This document shows, piece after piece, positions 34,732 to 42,544 of a stretch of 64,000 nucleotides of DNA. Numbering within the stretch: position 1 is the first letter of the stretch; the number at the start of each line of letters is the position of its first letter. The notes below the pieces were generated by a model, which worked only from the letters and a program-made list of their open reading frames with translations, did no database searches and was not told the origin of the DNA. The translations under genes were made by a program, and so were the position numbers. The stretch covers positions 2,468,677 through 2,532,676 of the forward strand of contig CP091242.1 in NCBI GenBank assembly GCA_027627705.1, given 5' to 3'. Source of the stretch: Hyphomonadaceae bacterium BL14 (lineage in GTDB: Bacteria > Pseudomonadota > Alphaproteobacteria > Caulobacterales > Maricaulaceae).

Positions 34732-37308
34732 ATGCCTGCAAACGCTGCCTGTCCCTGGATCGTGATGAAGTTCGGCGGCACGTCCGTGGCCGCTCCGGAC
34801 CGTTGGCGCGTGATCGCTGACATCGCCCGGCAGCGCCTGGAGGCCGGCGAGCGGGTGCTGATCGTCCACTCGGCGCTGGCCGGGGTGTCCAACCTGCTCG
34901 AAGCCCTGCCCGCCGCCGCACTGGCCGGGGCCGGGGAGGCTGCGGCGCAAGCGGTCAAGGCGCGCCATCGCGCGTTCGCCGCCGACGCCGGCCTCGACGC
35001 CGACACCCTTTTGGAAGACCATTTCGCCCTCATCGACCGGCGCTCCGCCGGGATCGGCTATTCGGGCGAGGCCAGCGCCCGCCTGCGCGCCGAGCTGATG
35101 GCCCAGGGCGAGCTGATGGCCAGCGAGCTGGGGCTGGAATGCCTGAAAGCCGCCGGGCTCGATCCGGTGCTGCTGGATGCCCGCGACGCCCTGACGGCCC
35201 TGAACAATGCCGATGAGCCGCGCGCCTGGCTCGATAACGGCGCAGCCGAGGACGCCGACCCGGCGTTACAGGAGCAATTGTCCGGCGCTGGTCTGGTACT
35301 GACGCAAGGCTTTATCGCCCGCCATGCGAGCGGTGCCACCGTGCTGCTGGGCCGGGGCGGGTCGGACACTTCGGCGGCGTATTTTGCTGCACGCCTGCAG
35401 GCGGCCCGGCTGGAAATCTGGACCGATGTGCCCGGCCTGTTCAGCGCGGACCCGCGCCTGACCGAAGGTGCCCGCCATCTGCGCGCCCTGTCCTATGAAG
35501 AAGCCCAGGAAATCGCCACCATGGGCGGCAAGGTGCTGCACCCGCGCTGTATCGGTCCGGCGCGCCGCGCCAACATCCCCATGGAAGTACGTTCGACATT
35601 GCGCCCGGATCTGGCCGGTACGCGCATCACTGGCGCCCCCGGCGATGATGCCCCGCGCCTGAAAGCCGTGTCGGTCAAGACCGGCGTTCGCCTTGTGGTC
35701 ATGGAAGGCGCGGGTATGTGGCGCCAAGCCGGCTTCCTGGCCGACGTGTTCGCTGGCTTCAAGGCGTGCGGTGTGTCGGTGGACCTGGTTTCTACCTCTG
35801 AAACCAACGTGACCGTCAGCCTCGATCCTGATCCGGGCCTGGATCAGGCGCGCCTTGACCGCCTGCGCGAGACACTGGCCCCCCTGTGCCGGGTGAAGAT
35901 CATTGAGGATGCAGCCGCCGTCAGCCTGCTCGGCTACGGCATCCGCCGCATCCTGCACCAGCTCGCGCCGGCGCTGGAAATGTTCCAGGACAAACCGATA
36001 CGGCTGGTCAGCCAGGCGGCCAATGATCTCAACTTCACTGTTGTTGTCGACGAAACCGAGGGCGCAGCTTTGGCCAAGCGCCTGCACGAGGAACTGATCA
36101 GCACCGCGCCTGAAGGCGCCGTGTTCGGCCCCAGCTGGGCGCAGCTCGCCCGGCCCGGGACGCCCCGGGCCGCACGTCCCGCCCCCTGGTGGACGCGCAA
36201 GCGTGACGCGCTTCTTGATCTCGCGCCGCCAACCGGCGGCCTCTATGTCTATGATCTCGACACTGTCAGCGCCCGCGCGCGCGCCGTGGCAAGCATCAGC
36301 TCTCTGTCGCGTGCCTTCTACGCCATGAAGGCCAATGCCTACCCGGACGTGCTGCGCGCCATTCGCGCTGCGGGGCTCGGTTTTGAATGCGTTTCGCCCG
36401 GCGAGATCGCGCGCGTGCGCGGCACCTTCGCCGATCTTCGGCCGGATGAAGTGCTATTCACCCCGAACTTCGCCCATCGCAGCGAGTACGAGGCGGCGGT
36501 GGCGTTCGGCACCCACCTGACGATTGACGGGCTACACCCGCTCACCCATTGGCCGGAGGTGTTCCGGGGCACCGACATCATCCTCCGGGTCAATCCAGAC
36601 CGGCCACGCGGTCACCATCAGCACGTGAAAACCGCTGGCCCCAAGGCCAAGTTCGGCATTCCGCTCGAAGCGCTTGGCGACGCGCGCGCCGCTGCCCAGG
36701 CCGCCGGGGCCCGGGTGATCGGCCTGCATGCCCATGCGGGCTCCGGCGTGACAGATGCTGACCACTGGCGCGAGATCGGTGCCATTCTGGCCCAGGCCGC
36801 CCGCGCGTTTCCCGATGCGCACATCCTCAATTGCGGCGGGGGACTGGGCGTGCCCGAAAGCCCCGACGCGCCGGCGCTCGACCTGTTGCGCGTGGATGAG
36901 GAGCTGGCGCTCCTGAAAAAAGCCCATCCCCGGTTTGAGCTCTGGATGGAGCCGGGCCGTTTTCCGGTTGCCGAAGCCGGCGTGCTGCTCGCACGCGTCA
37001 CCCAGGTCAAGCACGCTTTCGGCACGCGCTTTATCGGGCTGGGCACCGGCATGAACTCGCTGATCCGCCCGGCCCTCTACGGCGCGCGCCATGAGATCGT
37101 GAACCTGTCGAGGCTGGACGAGCCCGGCATCGGCATGGCGTCGGTCGTCGGCCCGATCTGCGAGAGCGCGGACCTCCTGGGTGCCGACCGCCTCCTGCCC
37201 GAAACCGAGGAGGGCGATGTCATGCTGATCGCCGAGGCCGGTGCCTACGGGGCGGTCATGGCCTCACGCTATAATCTGCGCGACCCGGCGGGCGAGGCGG
37301 TGATCTAG
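34732..37308 (+). CDS. lysAC: Bifunctional aspartate kinase / diaminopimelate decarboxylase
   Basis: Fuses the first and last enzymes of lysine synthesis. Residues about 10-460 are an aspartokinase: WIVMKFGGTSVAAPD, VLLGRGGSDTSAAYFAARL, EIWTDVPGLFSADPR, and ACT domains (VSVDLVSTSETNVTVSLD). Residues about 495-858 are a PLP-dependent LysA: YVYDLDTVSARARAVAS, SRAFYAMKANAYPDVLRAIR (PLP Lys), GLHAHAGSGVTD, NCGGGLGVPE, EPGRFPVAEAGVLL, and GPICESADLLG (active-site Cys). ATG 34732 chosen (KFGG then at residue 13); ATG 34690 is possible. Fused LysAC is known in Xanthomonas relatives; separate genes are usual in alphaproteobacteria. Confidence 0.94.
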   Translation: MPANAACPWIVMKFGGTSVAAPDRWRVIADIARQRLEAGERVLIVHSALAGVSNLLEALPAAALAGAGEAAAQAVKARHRAFAADAGLDADTLLEDHFALIDRRSAGIGYSGEASARLRAELMAQGELMASELGLECLKAAGLDPVLLDARDALTALNNADEPRAWLDNGAAEDADPALQEQLSGAGLVLTQGFIARHASGATVLLGRGGSDTSAAYFAARLQAARLEIWTDVPGLFSADPRLTEGARHLRALSYEEAQEIATMGGKVLHPRCIGPARRANIPMEVRSTLRPDLAGTRITGAPGDDAPRLKAVSVKTGVRLVVMEGAGMWRQAGFLADVFAGFKACGVSVDLVSTSETNVTVSLDPDPGLDQARLDRLRETLAPLCRVKIIEDAAAVSLLGYGIRRILHQLAPALEMFQDKPIRLVSQAANDLNFTVVVDETEGAALAKRLHEELISTAPEGAVFGPSWAQLARPGTPRAARPAPWWTRKRDALLDLAPPTGGLYVYDLDTVSARARAVASISSLSRAFYAMKANAYPDVLRAIRAAGLGFECVSPGEIARVRGTFADLRPDEVLFTPNFAHRSEYEAAVAFGTHLTIDGLHPLTHWPEVFRGTDIILRVNPDRPRGHHQHVKTAGPKAKFGIPLEALGDARAAAQAAGARVIGLHAHAGSGVTDADHWREIGAILAQAARAFPDAHILNCGGGLGVPESPDAPALDLLRVDEELALLKKAHPRFELWMEPGRFPVAEAGVLLARVTQVKHAFGTRFIGLGTGMNSLIRPALYGARHEIVNLSRLDEPGIGMASVVGPICESADLLGADRLLPETEEGDVMLIAEAGAYGAVMASRYNLRDPAGEAVI

Positions 37309-37318
37309 CTTCCGGGGT

Positions 37319-37750
37319 CTAGCCGGCCCGGCGCTCATCGCACAGCGTACGCCGGACCAGTGCGCCGTCCTTGAACCAGTGCCAGGTGCGCGCGCGGGTG
37401 CGCCTGTCCGGTGCCATCACAATGATCTCGACAAAGTGCGTGCCTGGCTCGTCCTTGCGGTCGAGATGCAGCAGCACCAGAGGCCCGCTTTCCCAGGCCA
37501 GGCCGGCAAAGGCCGGGGTGTCGAACACAATGCGGTCGCCCTGAATGTGTCCGTCAAACCGGTCCTCGCGCACCCGCCCGTCAGGCCAGGTGAATATGAT
37601 GTGCTGGACGTAGAAGGGATCGCCCGCGGCCGGGAACGCGCAGACCACGCGTGCCTGGTGCCGGTCAATCTCGCGTCCGTTTGCATCGAGATGGGTATAG
37701 GTCCCGGTCCAGACCCCCTCATGGGCGCGCATAGCGGGGAAACGCCCCAT
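37319..37750 (-). CDS. Small conserved protein of CoA-transferase operon (lipocalin-like, uncertain)
   Basis: 143 aa, no signal peptide or membrane segment. It is rich in beta-strand-like alternations (GVWTGTYTHLDANGREID, VQHIIFTWPDGRVREDRFDG, ARTWHWFKDGALVRRTLCDE) and looks like a small calycin-type barrel similar to DUF3598 proteins. That assignment is by pattern only. Its ATG overlaps the CoA-transferase stop in a TGATG junction, so it is the last, translationally coupled gene of the operon. A role as carrier or accessory for the pathway's acyl compounds would fit but is not shown. Confidence 0.65.
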   Translation of the reverse strand: MGRFPAMRAHEGVWTGTYTHLDANGREIDRHQARVVCAFPAAGDPFYVQHIIFTWPDGRVREDRFDGHIQGDRIVFDTPAFAGLAWESGPLVLLHLDRKDEPGTHFVEIIVMAPDRRTRARTWHWFKDGALVRRTLCDERRAG

Positions 37751-38919
37751 CAGATCACTCCCCGCTCTTTCATCGCGTGGATGCGCTCTGCGCCAAACCC
37801 CGCCTCGCGCGCCAGTGTTTCGGAGTGTTCGCCAAAGGCGGGGATGGAAGGATCGGGCTGCGGGGGCTCTTTCGCAAAGCGTAGCGGCGGGCCGATATGG
37901 CGATGGCCCGCGGCATCCTCGAACACCAGTCCGCGCTCGCGCGTGTGAGGGTCATCAAACGCGTCTTTGAGCGTGCGCACCGGTGCCCAGCACACATCGA
38001 TGCCTTCGAGGAAGTCTTCCCATTCGCCCAGCGTGCGGCTGGCGAAGGTTTCGGTGAAGAAGACGCGCAAGGGCTCTTGCGCCGGTCCGGGCTCGAGGCG
38101 CGCATGGTGGACGAGGTCGGGCCGCCCCAGCGCTTCGAGCAAGTTGGTGGCGAACTTGATCTCCGATCCGCCCAGGACGAGATGCTTTGCGTCTTTCGTC
38201 TCATAGGCATGGTACATTGCGGCACCGCCAAACGAGCGCATGTCCTTGACCGGCGGGTGTGCGTCCTGGGCAAACACCGGGCCGGTGACATTGGGCGTCC
38301 AGGCCAGGCACGCATCATACATCGCCAGATCGATGAAATCGCCCTCACCCGTCGCGTGACGGCGGTAGAGCGCCATCAGGATTGCCGACAGTGCCATCAG
38401 CGAAGCGGCCATGTCGGCAACCGGTATGTTGGGGCTGGCCGGCTTGCCATCCTCCAGCCCGCGATTGAGATCCACCAGCCCCGCCAGCGCCTGCACCGTC
38501 AGATCATGGGCGGGCTTCATCGCATAGGCGCCCGCCTGCCCGAAGGCGGAGATGGAGCAATAGACAAGGCGCGGATTGAGCGCGCTCAGCGTCTCGTAAT
38601 CTGCGGCGAGGCGCCGGGCGACGCCGGGGCGGAACGCCTCCACCACCACATCGGCCTCGCGGGCGAGGGCGTGGAGGAGCGCCTGTCCATCCGGGTCTTT
38701 CAGGTTCAGTTTCAGCGACCGCTTGCCGCGCGCGATATTGCGAAACCAAACCGAGACGCCATCGACGTGGCGCAACCCGATCTCACGCGTCGGCTCCCCC
38801 GTCCCGTTGGCCGGCTCGATCATCACCACGTCCGCGCCGTGATCGGCCATCATCATGGTCAGATGCGGACCGGGCAGAAAGGCGGAGAGATCGAGAACTT
38901 TGAGGCCGGAGAGTTTCAT
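37750..38919 (-). CDS. Family III CoA-transferase (CaiB/BaiF), copy 1
   Basis: Transfers CoA between carboxylic acids, or racemises 2-methylacyl-CoA, through an acyl-Asp intermediate. Catalytic Asp is D169 in PNIPVADMAAS, the same position as in formyl-CoA transferase. ADVVVEAFRPGVARRL, YCSISAFGQAGAY and DLTVQALAGL are family landmarks. 389 aa. It overlaps the upstream toxin-like gene by four bases and the downstream small gene by one. Substrate candidates from context: succinyl-CoA with itaconate, citramalate, mesaconate or glutarate. Confidence 0.9.
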   Translation of the reverse strand: MKLSGLKVLDLSAFLPGPHLTMMMADHGADVVMIEPANGTGEPTREIGLRHVDGVSVWFRNIARGKRSLKLNLKDPDGQALLHALAREADVVVEAFRPGVARRLAADYETLSALNPRLVYCSISAFGQAGAYAMKPAHDLTVQALAGLVDLNRGLEDGKPASPNIPVADMAASLMALSAILMALYRRHATGEGDFIDLAMYDACLAWTPNVTGPVFAQDAHPPVKDMRSFGGAAMYHAYETKDAKHLVLGGSEIKFATNLLEALGRPDLVHHARLEPGPAQEPLRVFFTETFASRTLGEWEDFLEGIDVCWAPVRTLKDAFDDPHTRERGLVFEDAAGHRHIGPPLRFAKEPPQPDPSIPAFGEHSETLAREAGFGAERIHAMKERGVI

Positions 38920-39248
38920 AGGGGCGGGTTTCCCTTGAGCGGGCGTACACGTATGGCACGGTCGGTAACCACGACGAGATTGCCGTGGACTCGATCCAAC
39001 GTGTCGAGCACGGCTCTCGTGCAGCGGCCATGGTCGTCGCAGCGAAAATAGAAAACACCCACGGCGTCTTGCAAATCGCGAAAGATCAGCGCCCCAAAAT
39101 CGCGATCTTCGGTGAGCCGAACCGCTTTGCTTTTCAATGCCGTCTCAAGCACGCTGTCATCGGCTGCGCGGCGATCCGAAAAATCGGGTTGCAGGACCTC
39201 GTGGCCTGCGCTGCGCATATCCACGCATTCATCTGCCAAGAACCGCAC
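38916..39248 (-). CDS. DUF5615 PIN-like toxin, shortened near its N-terminus
   Basis: Mut7-C/PIN-like family usually paired with DUF433. It shows the opening MRFLADE, VRLTEDRDFGALIFR with the second acidic site, and GVFYFRC. In typical members about ten residues (a helix carrying LxxxLRxxGH) separate LADExV from the GHEV strand; here DECVD is followed directly by MRSAGHEV, so a small deletion is likely and activity doubtful. 110 aa, GTG start sharing one base with the antitoxin stop (TAGTG). The stop overlaps the next CoA-transferase start by four bases. Confidence 0.8.
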   Translation of the reverse strand: MRFLADECVDMRSAGHEVLQPDFSDRRAADDSVLETALKSKAVRLTEDRDFGALIFRDLQDAVGVFYFRCDDHGRCTRAVLDTLDRVHGNLVVVTDRAIRVRPLKGNPPL

Positions 39249-39481
39249 TACTGCGCCGCCGCGACCGGTTCGTCCAGCTGGTCGGCCGCAAACGCCAGCG
39301 CCGCCTGCACGTCGCCTTTTTCAAGGTGCGGACAGGCCTCGTGAATCTCCACCTCGCTCATCCCGGCCGAAAGCTTTCGCAAAATCAGATACACGGGCAT
39401 GCGCGTGCCGGTGATGCACGGCTTGCCGAACATGATGGCCGGATCGACAGACATCCGCGGATGGAGAGCTTTACGGTCCAT
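39248..39481 (-). CDS. DUF433 antitoxin
   Basis: 77-aa DNA-binding type antitoxin: RMSVDPAIMFGKPCITGTRMPVYLILRKLSAGMSEVEI is the DUF433 pattern (a winged-helix ParD-like domain in the family). It precedes its DUF5615 partner, as usual. It begins 24 bp after the upstream CoA-transferase, inside a catabolic operon and not at an operon edge. Confidence 0.88.
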   Translation of the reverse strand: MDRKALHPRMSVDPAIMFGKPCITGTRMPVYLILRKLSAGMSEVEIHEACPHLEKGDVQAALAFAADQLDEPVAAAQ

Positions 39482-39505
39482 GGCGCTATCCTAGCATGAT
39501 CGCGT

Positions 39506-40687
39506 TCACTGCGCTCCCTGGTCTTTGCCGCCGCCGCCGTTTCCACCGTTCCCCAGCGCATCGAGAACCTCGCGCGTATGCTCCCCTAGCTTCGGCGCCC
39601 TCGCCTGCGAAGGCCGTTCGCCATTGATGCGGAAGGGTTCGCGCAGCAGCTTCAGGCCGTCCGGGCGATCAGGATGGTCCACGGTTTCGATGAGCCCAGC
39701 GGCGTCCGGCGCGTCGAGAGCCTCAGACAGGGAATAGACCGGCGCGACCGGGACCTTGCCCCCCAGCAGCGCCACCCAGTGGGTAGTGGGCCGGGTGCGG
39801 AACAGGGCGTCCAGCTCATCCTGCAGGGCGGCGCGGTTGTCGCCGCGCGAATTCGTGTCAGCGAAACGCGGATCGGCGGCCAGATCGGCGCGCCCCGCCG
39901 CCTCGCAGAACACGCTCCAGAATTTGGGCAGCTGGCACATCAGGAAGATCCAGCCATCTTCGGTGGGAAACAGCTGGCTGGGCATCACCGACGGATGGGC
40001 CGACCGCGCCAGCCGCGTCGTCTCCGCGCCCTCATTGAGATACCATGTGGCCGGATAGGACAGCTGGTGCAGGGCCGTATCGAGCAGCGACACGTCCACA
40101 TCGCAGCCTTCGCCCGTGCGCCGCGCGCCCAGCACCGCCGAGACCAGGCCCAGCGCCATCATCGTACCGGTCATGAAATCGACCATGGACAAGCCAAAGC
40201 GCGCCGGCGGGCCATCGGGCTCGCCGGTGAGCGACAGAAAGCCGGCCTCTGACTGCATGAGATAATCATAGCCTGGCCAGGTTTCGCGCGCGCCGCCGCG
40301 GCCATAGGCTGACAGGTGCGCGCACACAATGTCCGGCTTGATGGATTTCAGCGCGGCGTAATCGACTTTCAGCCGGGCGGGCAGATCGCCGCGCAGATTA
40401 TTGGCGACCGCGTCGGCGCCCTTCACCAGCGTCTCGAACAGGGCGCGGTCATCAGCATGCTTGAGATCAAGACAGACGGACTTCTTGCCCCGGTTGAAGG
40501 TCTGGAAGAACTGACTGTCATCCTCGCCGAGAAAGTAGGGGCCGGCTGCACGCGATGAGTCGCCGCCCTCAGCCGTTTCGATCTTGATCACCTCCGCGCC
40601 CAGGCCGGCCAGCAACTGCGTGCCATAGGGCCCGGCGCCATATTGCTCGATGGTCAGGATGCGCAGGCCGTCGAGGGGTTTGTACAT
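39506..40687 (-). CDS. Family III CoA-transferase (CaiB/BaiF), copy 2, Ict-like
   Basis: ATG 40687 has AGGAG seven bases upstream, and MYKPLDGLRILTIEQYGAGP is a normal family start. Catalytic Asp is D170 (RFGLSMVDFMTGTMM); QTFNRGKKSVCLDLKH and AHLSAYGRGGARETWPGYDYLMQ are landmarks. 393 aa. It groups with the lyase, MaoC and acyl-CoA dehydrogenase genes just upstream, an arrangement like itaconate CoA-transferase (Ict) loci in Pseudomonas. The 95 bp before it contain a family B repeat, which may weaken co-transcription. Confidence 0.9.
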   Translation of the reverse strand: MYKPLDGLRILTIEQYGAGPYGTQLLAGLGAEVIKIETAEGGDSSRAAGPYFLGEDDSQFFQTFNRGKKSVCLDLKHADDRALFETLVKGADAVANNLRGDLPARLKVDYAALKSIKPDIVCAHLSAYGRGGARETWPGYDYLMQSEAGFLSLTGEPDGPPARFGLSMVDFMTGTMMALGLVSAVLGARRTGEGCDVDVSLLDTALHQLSYPATWYLNEGAETTRLARSAHPSVMPSQLFPTEDGWIFLMCQLPKFWSVFCEAAGRADLAADPRFADTNSRGDNRAALQDELDALFRTRPTTHWVALLGGKVPVAPVYSLSEALDAPDAAGLIETVDHPDRPDGLKLLREPFRINGERPSQARAPKLGEHTREVLDALGNGGNGGGGKDQGAQ

Positions 40688-40725
40688 CCTGGGTCTCCTG
40701 TCGGTGCCCGCGCGGATACTCACGC

Positions 40726-40782
40726 CTTTCCTCCCCGCTTGCGGGGCGGTGTCAGCGAGGCTGACAGAGGGGGGATGGCACC
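40726..40782. repeat. Intergenic palindromic repeat, family B, copy 1
   Basis: CCTCCCCGCTTGCGGGGCGGTGTCAGCGAGGCTGACAGAGGGGGG. Two nested hairpins (CCCCGC-ttg-CGGGG and GTCAGC-gag-GCTGAC). Located inside the operon between the acyl-CoA dehydrogenase stop and copy 2 of the CoA-transferase. A longer relative is at 60980. Confidence 0.8.
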
Positions 40783-41979
40783 CTAAACCGGGTTCCGCTT
40801 GATCAGCTGTTTGGCGATGATGATGCGTTGCAGCTCGTTTGTGCCTTCCCCGATGCACATCAGCGGCGCGTCGCGGTAGAGGCGCTCGATCACGTATTCC
40901 TTGGAATAGCCGTAGCCGCCATGGATGCGCATGGCCTCGGTGGCGACCTCGACGGCGGTCTCGCTGGCGAAATACTTGGCCATGCCCGCTTCCATGTCGA
41001 TCCGGGCGCCGGTGTCATAGGCACGCGCCGCGTCTTCCACCAGCAGTTCGGCGGCGCGGGTGCGCGCGGCCATGTCGCCCAGCTTCAGCTGGATTGCCTG
41101 ATGCTCGCAGATCGGCTTGCCCATGGTCTTGCGGGTCTGGGAATAGGCGACGCTTTCGCGCAAGGCCCGCTTGGCGATGCCCACCGAGCGCGCGGCGATA
41201 TTGATGCGCCCGATCTCGAGACCGCCCGTGGCCATGAAGAAGCCCTGTCCCTCCTCGCCGCCGACCAGGGACAGCTCGGCGTCGCAGGTATAGTCCTCAA
41301 AGATGAATTCGCCTGAATCGATGCCCTTATAGCCGAGCTTCTCCAGCTTCTGGCCGTTGCGGATGCCGGGCAGGGCCGCGCCGGTTTCGGGGTCGATCTT
41401 GGAGACGATCAGCATGCTCATGCCCTTGTAACGGGGCTCGGCACCGGTGTCGGTCTTTACCAGAAGCGCGCAGGCATGGCCTTTGATGGCGTTGGAGATC
41501 CAGGTCTTGGCGCCGTTGACGATGTATTGGCCGCCCTCAAGGCGGGCCGTGGTGCGGATCGCCTGCAGATCGGTGCCCGCATCCGGCTCGGTCAGGCCCA
41601 GCCCGCCGCGCAGCTCGCCGGTGGCGAATTTGGGCAGCCAGTATTCTTTCTGTTTGTCCGTGCCGAAGCGCTGGACGATCTGGGCCATCATCAGGTGGGA
41701 GTTGAAGATGCCGGTCAGGCTCATCCACTCCTCGGCGATCATCATGACGATTTTCGAATAGGTCGCCGCAGACAGGCCCAGCCCGCCATACTCAGGATCG
41801 ATGAGCGCGCCGAACAGGCCCAGCTCCTTCATGTCCTCCACCAGGGCGGCGGGCCATTCGTCGGCATGCTCCAGGTCCATCGCCACAGGCGCGACCTTTT
41901 TCTCGATCCATTTCGCGATCGCGCCGAGCATCTGGCGCTCGTCGGCCTCGGTCATCTGATAGGTTTCGGCAGCCGCCAT
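40783..41979 (-). CDS. Acyl-CoA dehydrogenase
   Basis: FAD-dependent alpha,beta-dehydrogenase, 398 aa from ATG 41979 (GAGGAG six bases upstream). Motifs: GGLGLTEPDAGTDLQAI, YIVNGAKTWISNA, RINIAARSVGIAKRALRES, and the C-terminal RLYRDAPLMCIGEGTNELQR with the catalytic Glu. Closest in context to the acyl-CoA dehydrogenase that accompanies CitE/MaoC genes in Pseudomonas (PA0879 region) and Mycobacterium (Rv2500c). A substituted succinyl-CoA or isovaleryl-type substrate is likely, but sequence alone does not fix it. Confidence 0.93.
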   Translation of the reverse strand: MAAAETYQMTEADERQMLGAIAKWIEKKVAPVAMDLEHADEWPAALVEDMKELGLFGALIDPEYGGLGLSAATYSKIVMMIAEEWMSLTGIFNSHLMMAQIVQRFGTDKQKEYWLPKFATGELRGGLGLTEPDAGTDLQAIRTTARLEGGQYIVNGAKTWISNAIKGHACALLVKTDTGAEPRYKGMSMLIVSKIDPETGAALPGIRNGQKLEKLGYKGIDSGEFIFEDYTCDAELSLVGGEEGQGFFMATGGLEIGRINIAARSVGIAKRALRESVAYSQTRKTMGKPICEHQAIQLKLGDMAARTRAAELLVEDAARAYDTGARIDMEAGMAKYFASETAVEVATEAMRIHGGYGYSKEYVIERLYRDAPLMCIGEGTNELQRIIIAKQLIKRNPV

Positions 41980-42012
41980 GTGAGGCTCCTCAGGTTTGGC
42001 GCACACTGCGCC

Positions 42013-42534
42013 CTAGTAATTGCCCACCTTGTCCTCGACCGCATTGCCGCGGCCGGGGATGAGCATGTTGCGCTTGAAGGTGCAGACCATCTCGCCGCGC
42101 TGGTTGAAGCCGCGCGTCAGCACCGTGACAATGCCCTGGCCGGGGCGCGACTGGCTCTCGCGCTTGGCCAGCACTTCGCTCTCTCCATAGATCGTGTCGC
42201 CGGCGAAGACGGGCGCGGTGAATTTCACCTCGTCCATGCCCAGATTGGCGATGGCCTTCTGGGACACATCGGTCACGCTCATCCCGATCAGGATCGCCAG
42301 CGTATAGGGGCTCACCACCAGATTCTGCTTGAACTCCGAACCCTTGGCGAACTCCGCGTCGAAATGCATCGGGTGCGTGTTCATTGTCATCAGCGTGAAC
42401 AGATGATTGTCGTATTCTGTCACCGTCTTGGCCGGGCGGTGCTCATAGATGTCGCCGACGATGAAATCCTCAAAATAGCGCCCGAAGGTCTCGCGATAGC
42501 GCTGCGGACCGATTTCCTTCACGTTCTGAACCAC
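42013..42534 (-). CDS. MaoC-family enoyl-CoA hydratase (Ich/Rv2499c type)
   Basis: Single hot-dog protein, 173 aa. GRYFEDFIVGDIYEHRPAKT and LVVSPYTLAILIGMSVTDVSQ are typical of the MaoC subgroup found beside CitE-like lyases. The hydratase motif S-G-D-x-N-P-[LIV]-H appears here as T-M-N-T-H-P-M-H, so the catalytic Asp position holds Asn while the His is kept. 33 bp before the acyl-CoA dehydrogenase gene and 10 bp after the lyase gene. Expected role: hydration of an itaconyl- or mesaconyl-type CoA ester. Confidence 0.9.
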   Translation of the reverse strand: MVQNVKEIGPQRYRETFGRYFEDFIVGDIYEHRPAKTVTEYDNHLFTLMTMNTHPMHFDAEFAKGSEFKQNLVVSPYTLAILIGMSVTDVSQKAIANLGMDEVKFTAPVFAGDTIYGESEVLAKRESQSRPGQGIVTVLTRGFNQRGEMVCTFKRNMLIPGRGNAVEDKVGNY

Positions 42535-42544
42535 GAATGTCCCC

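Noticed and set aside
33306..35033. 575-codon minus-strand open frame spanning the gcdH and lysAC starts
   Set aside because: Antisense to two well-supported genes and crosses their intergenic region; no family features.
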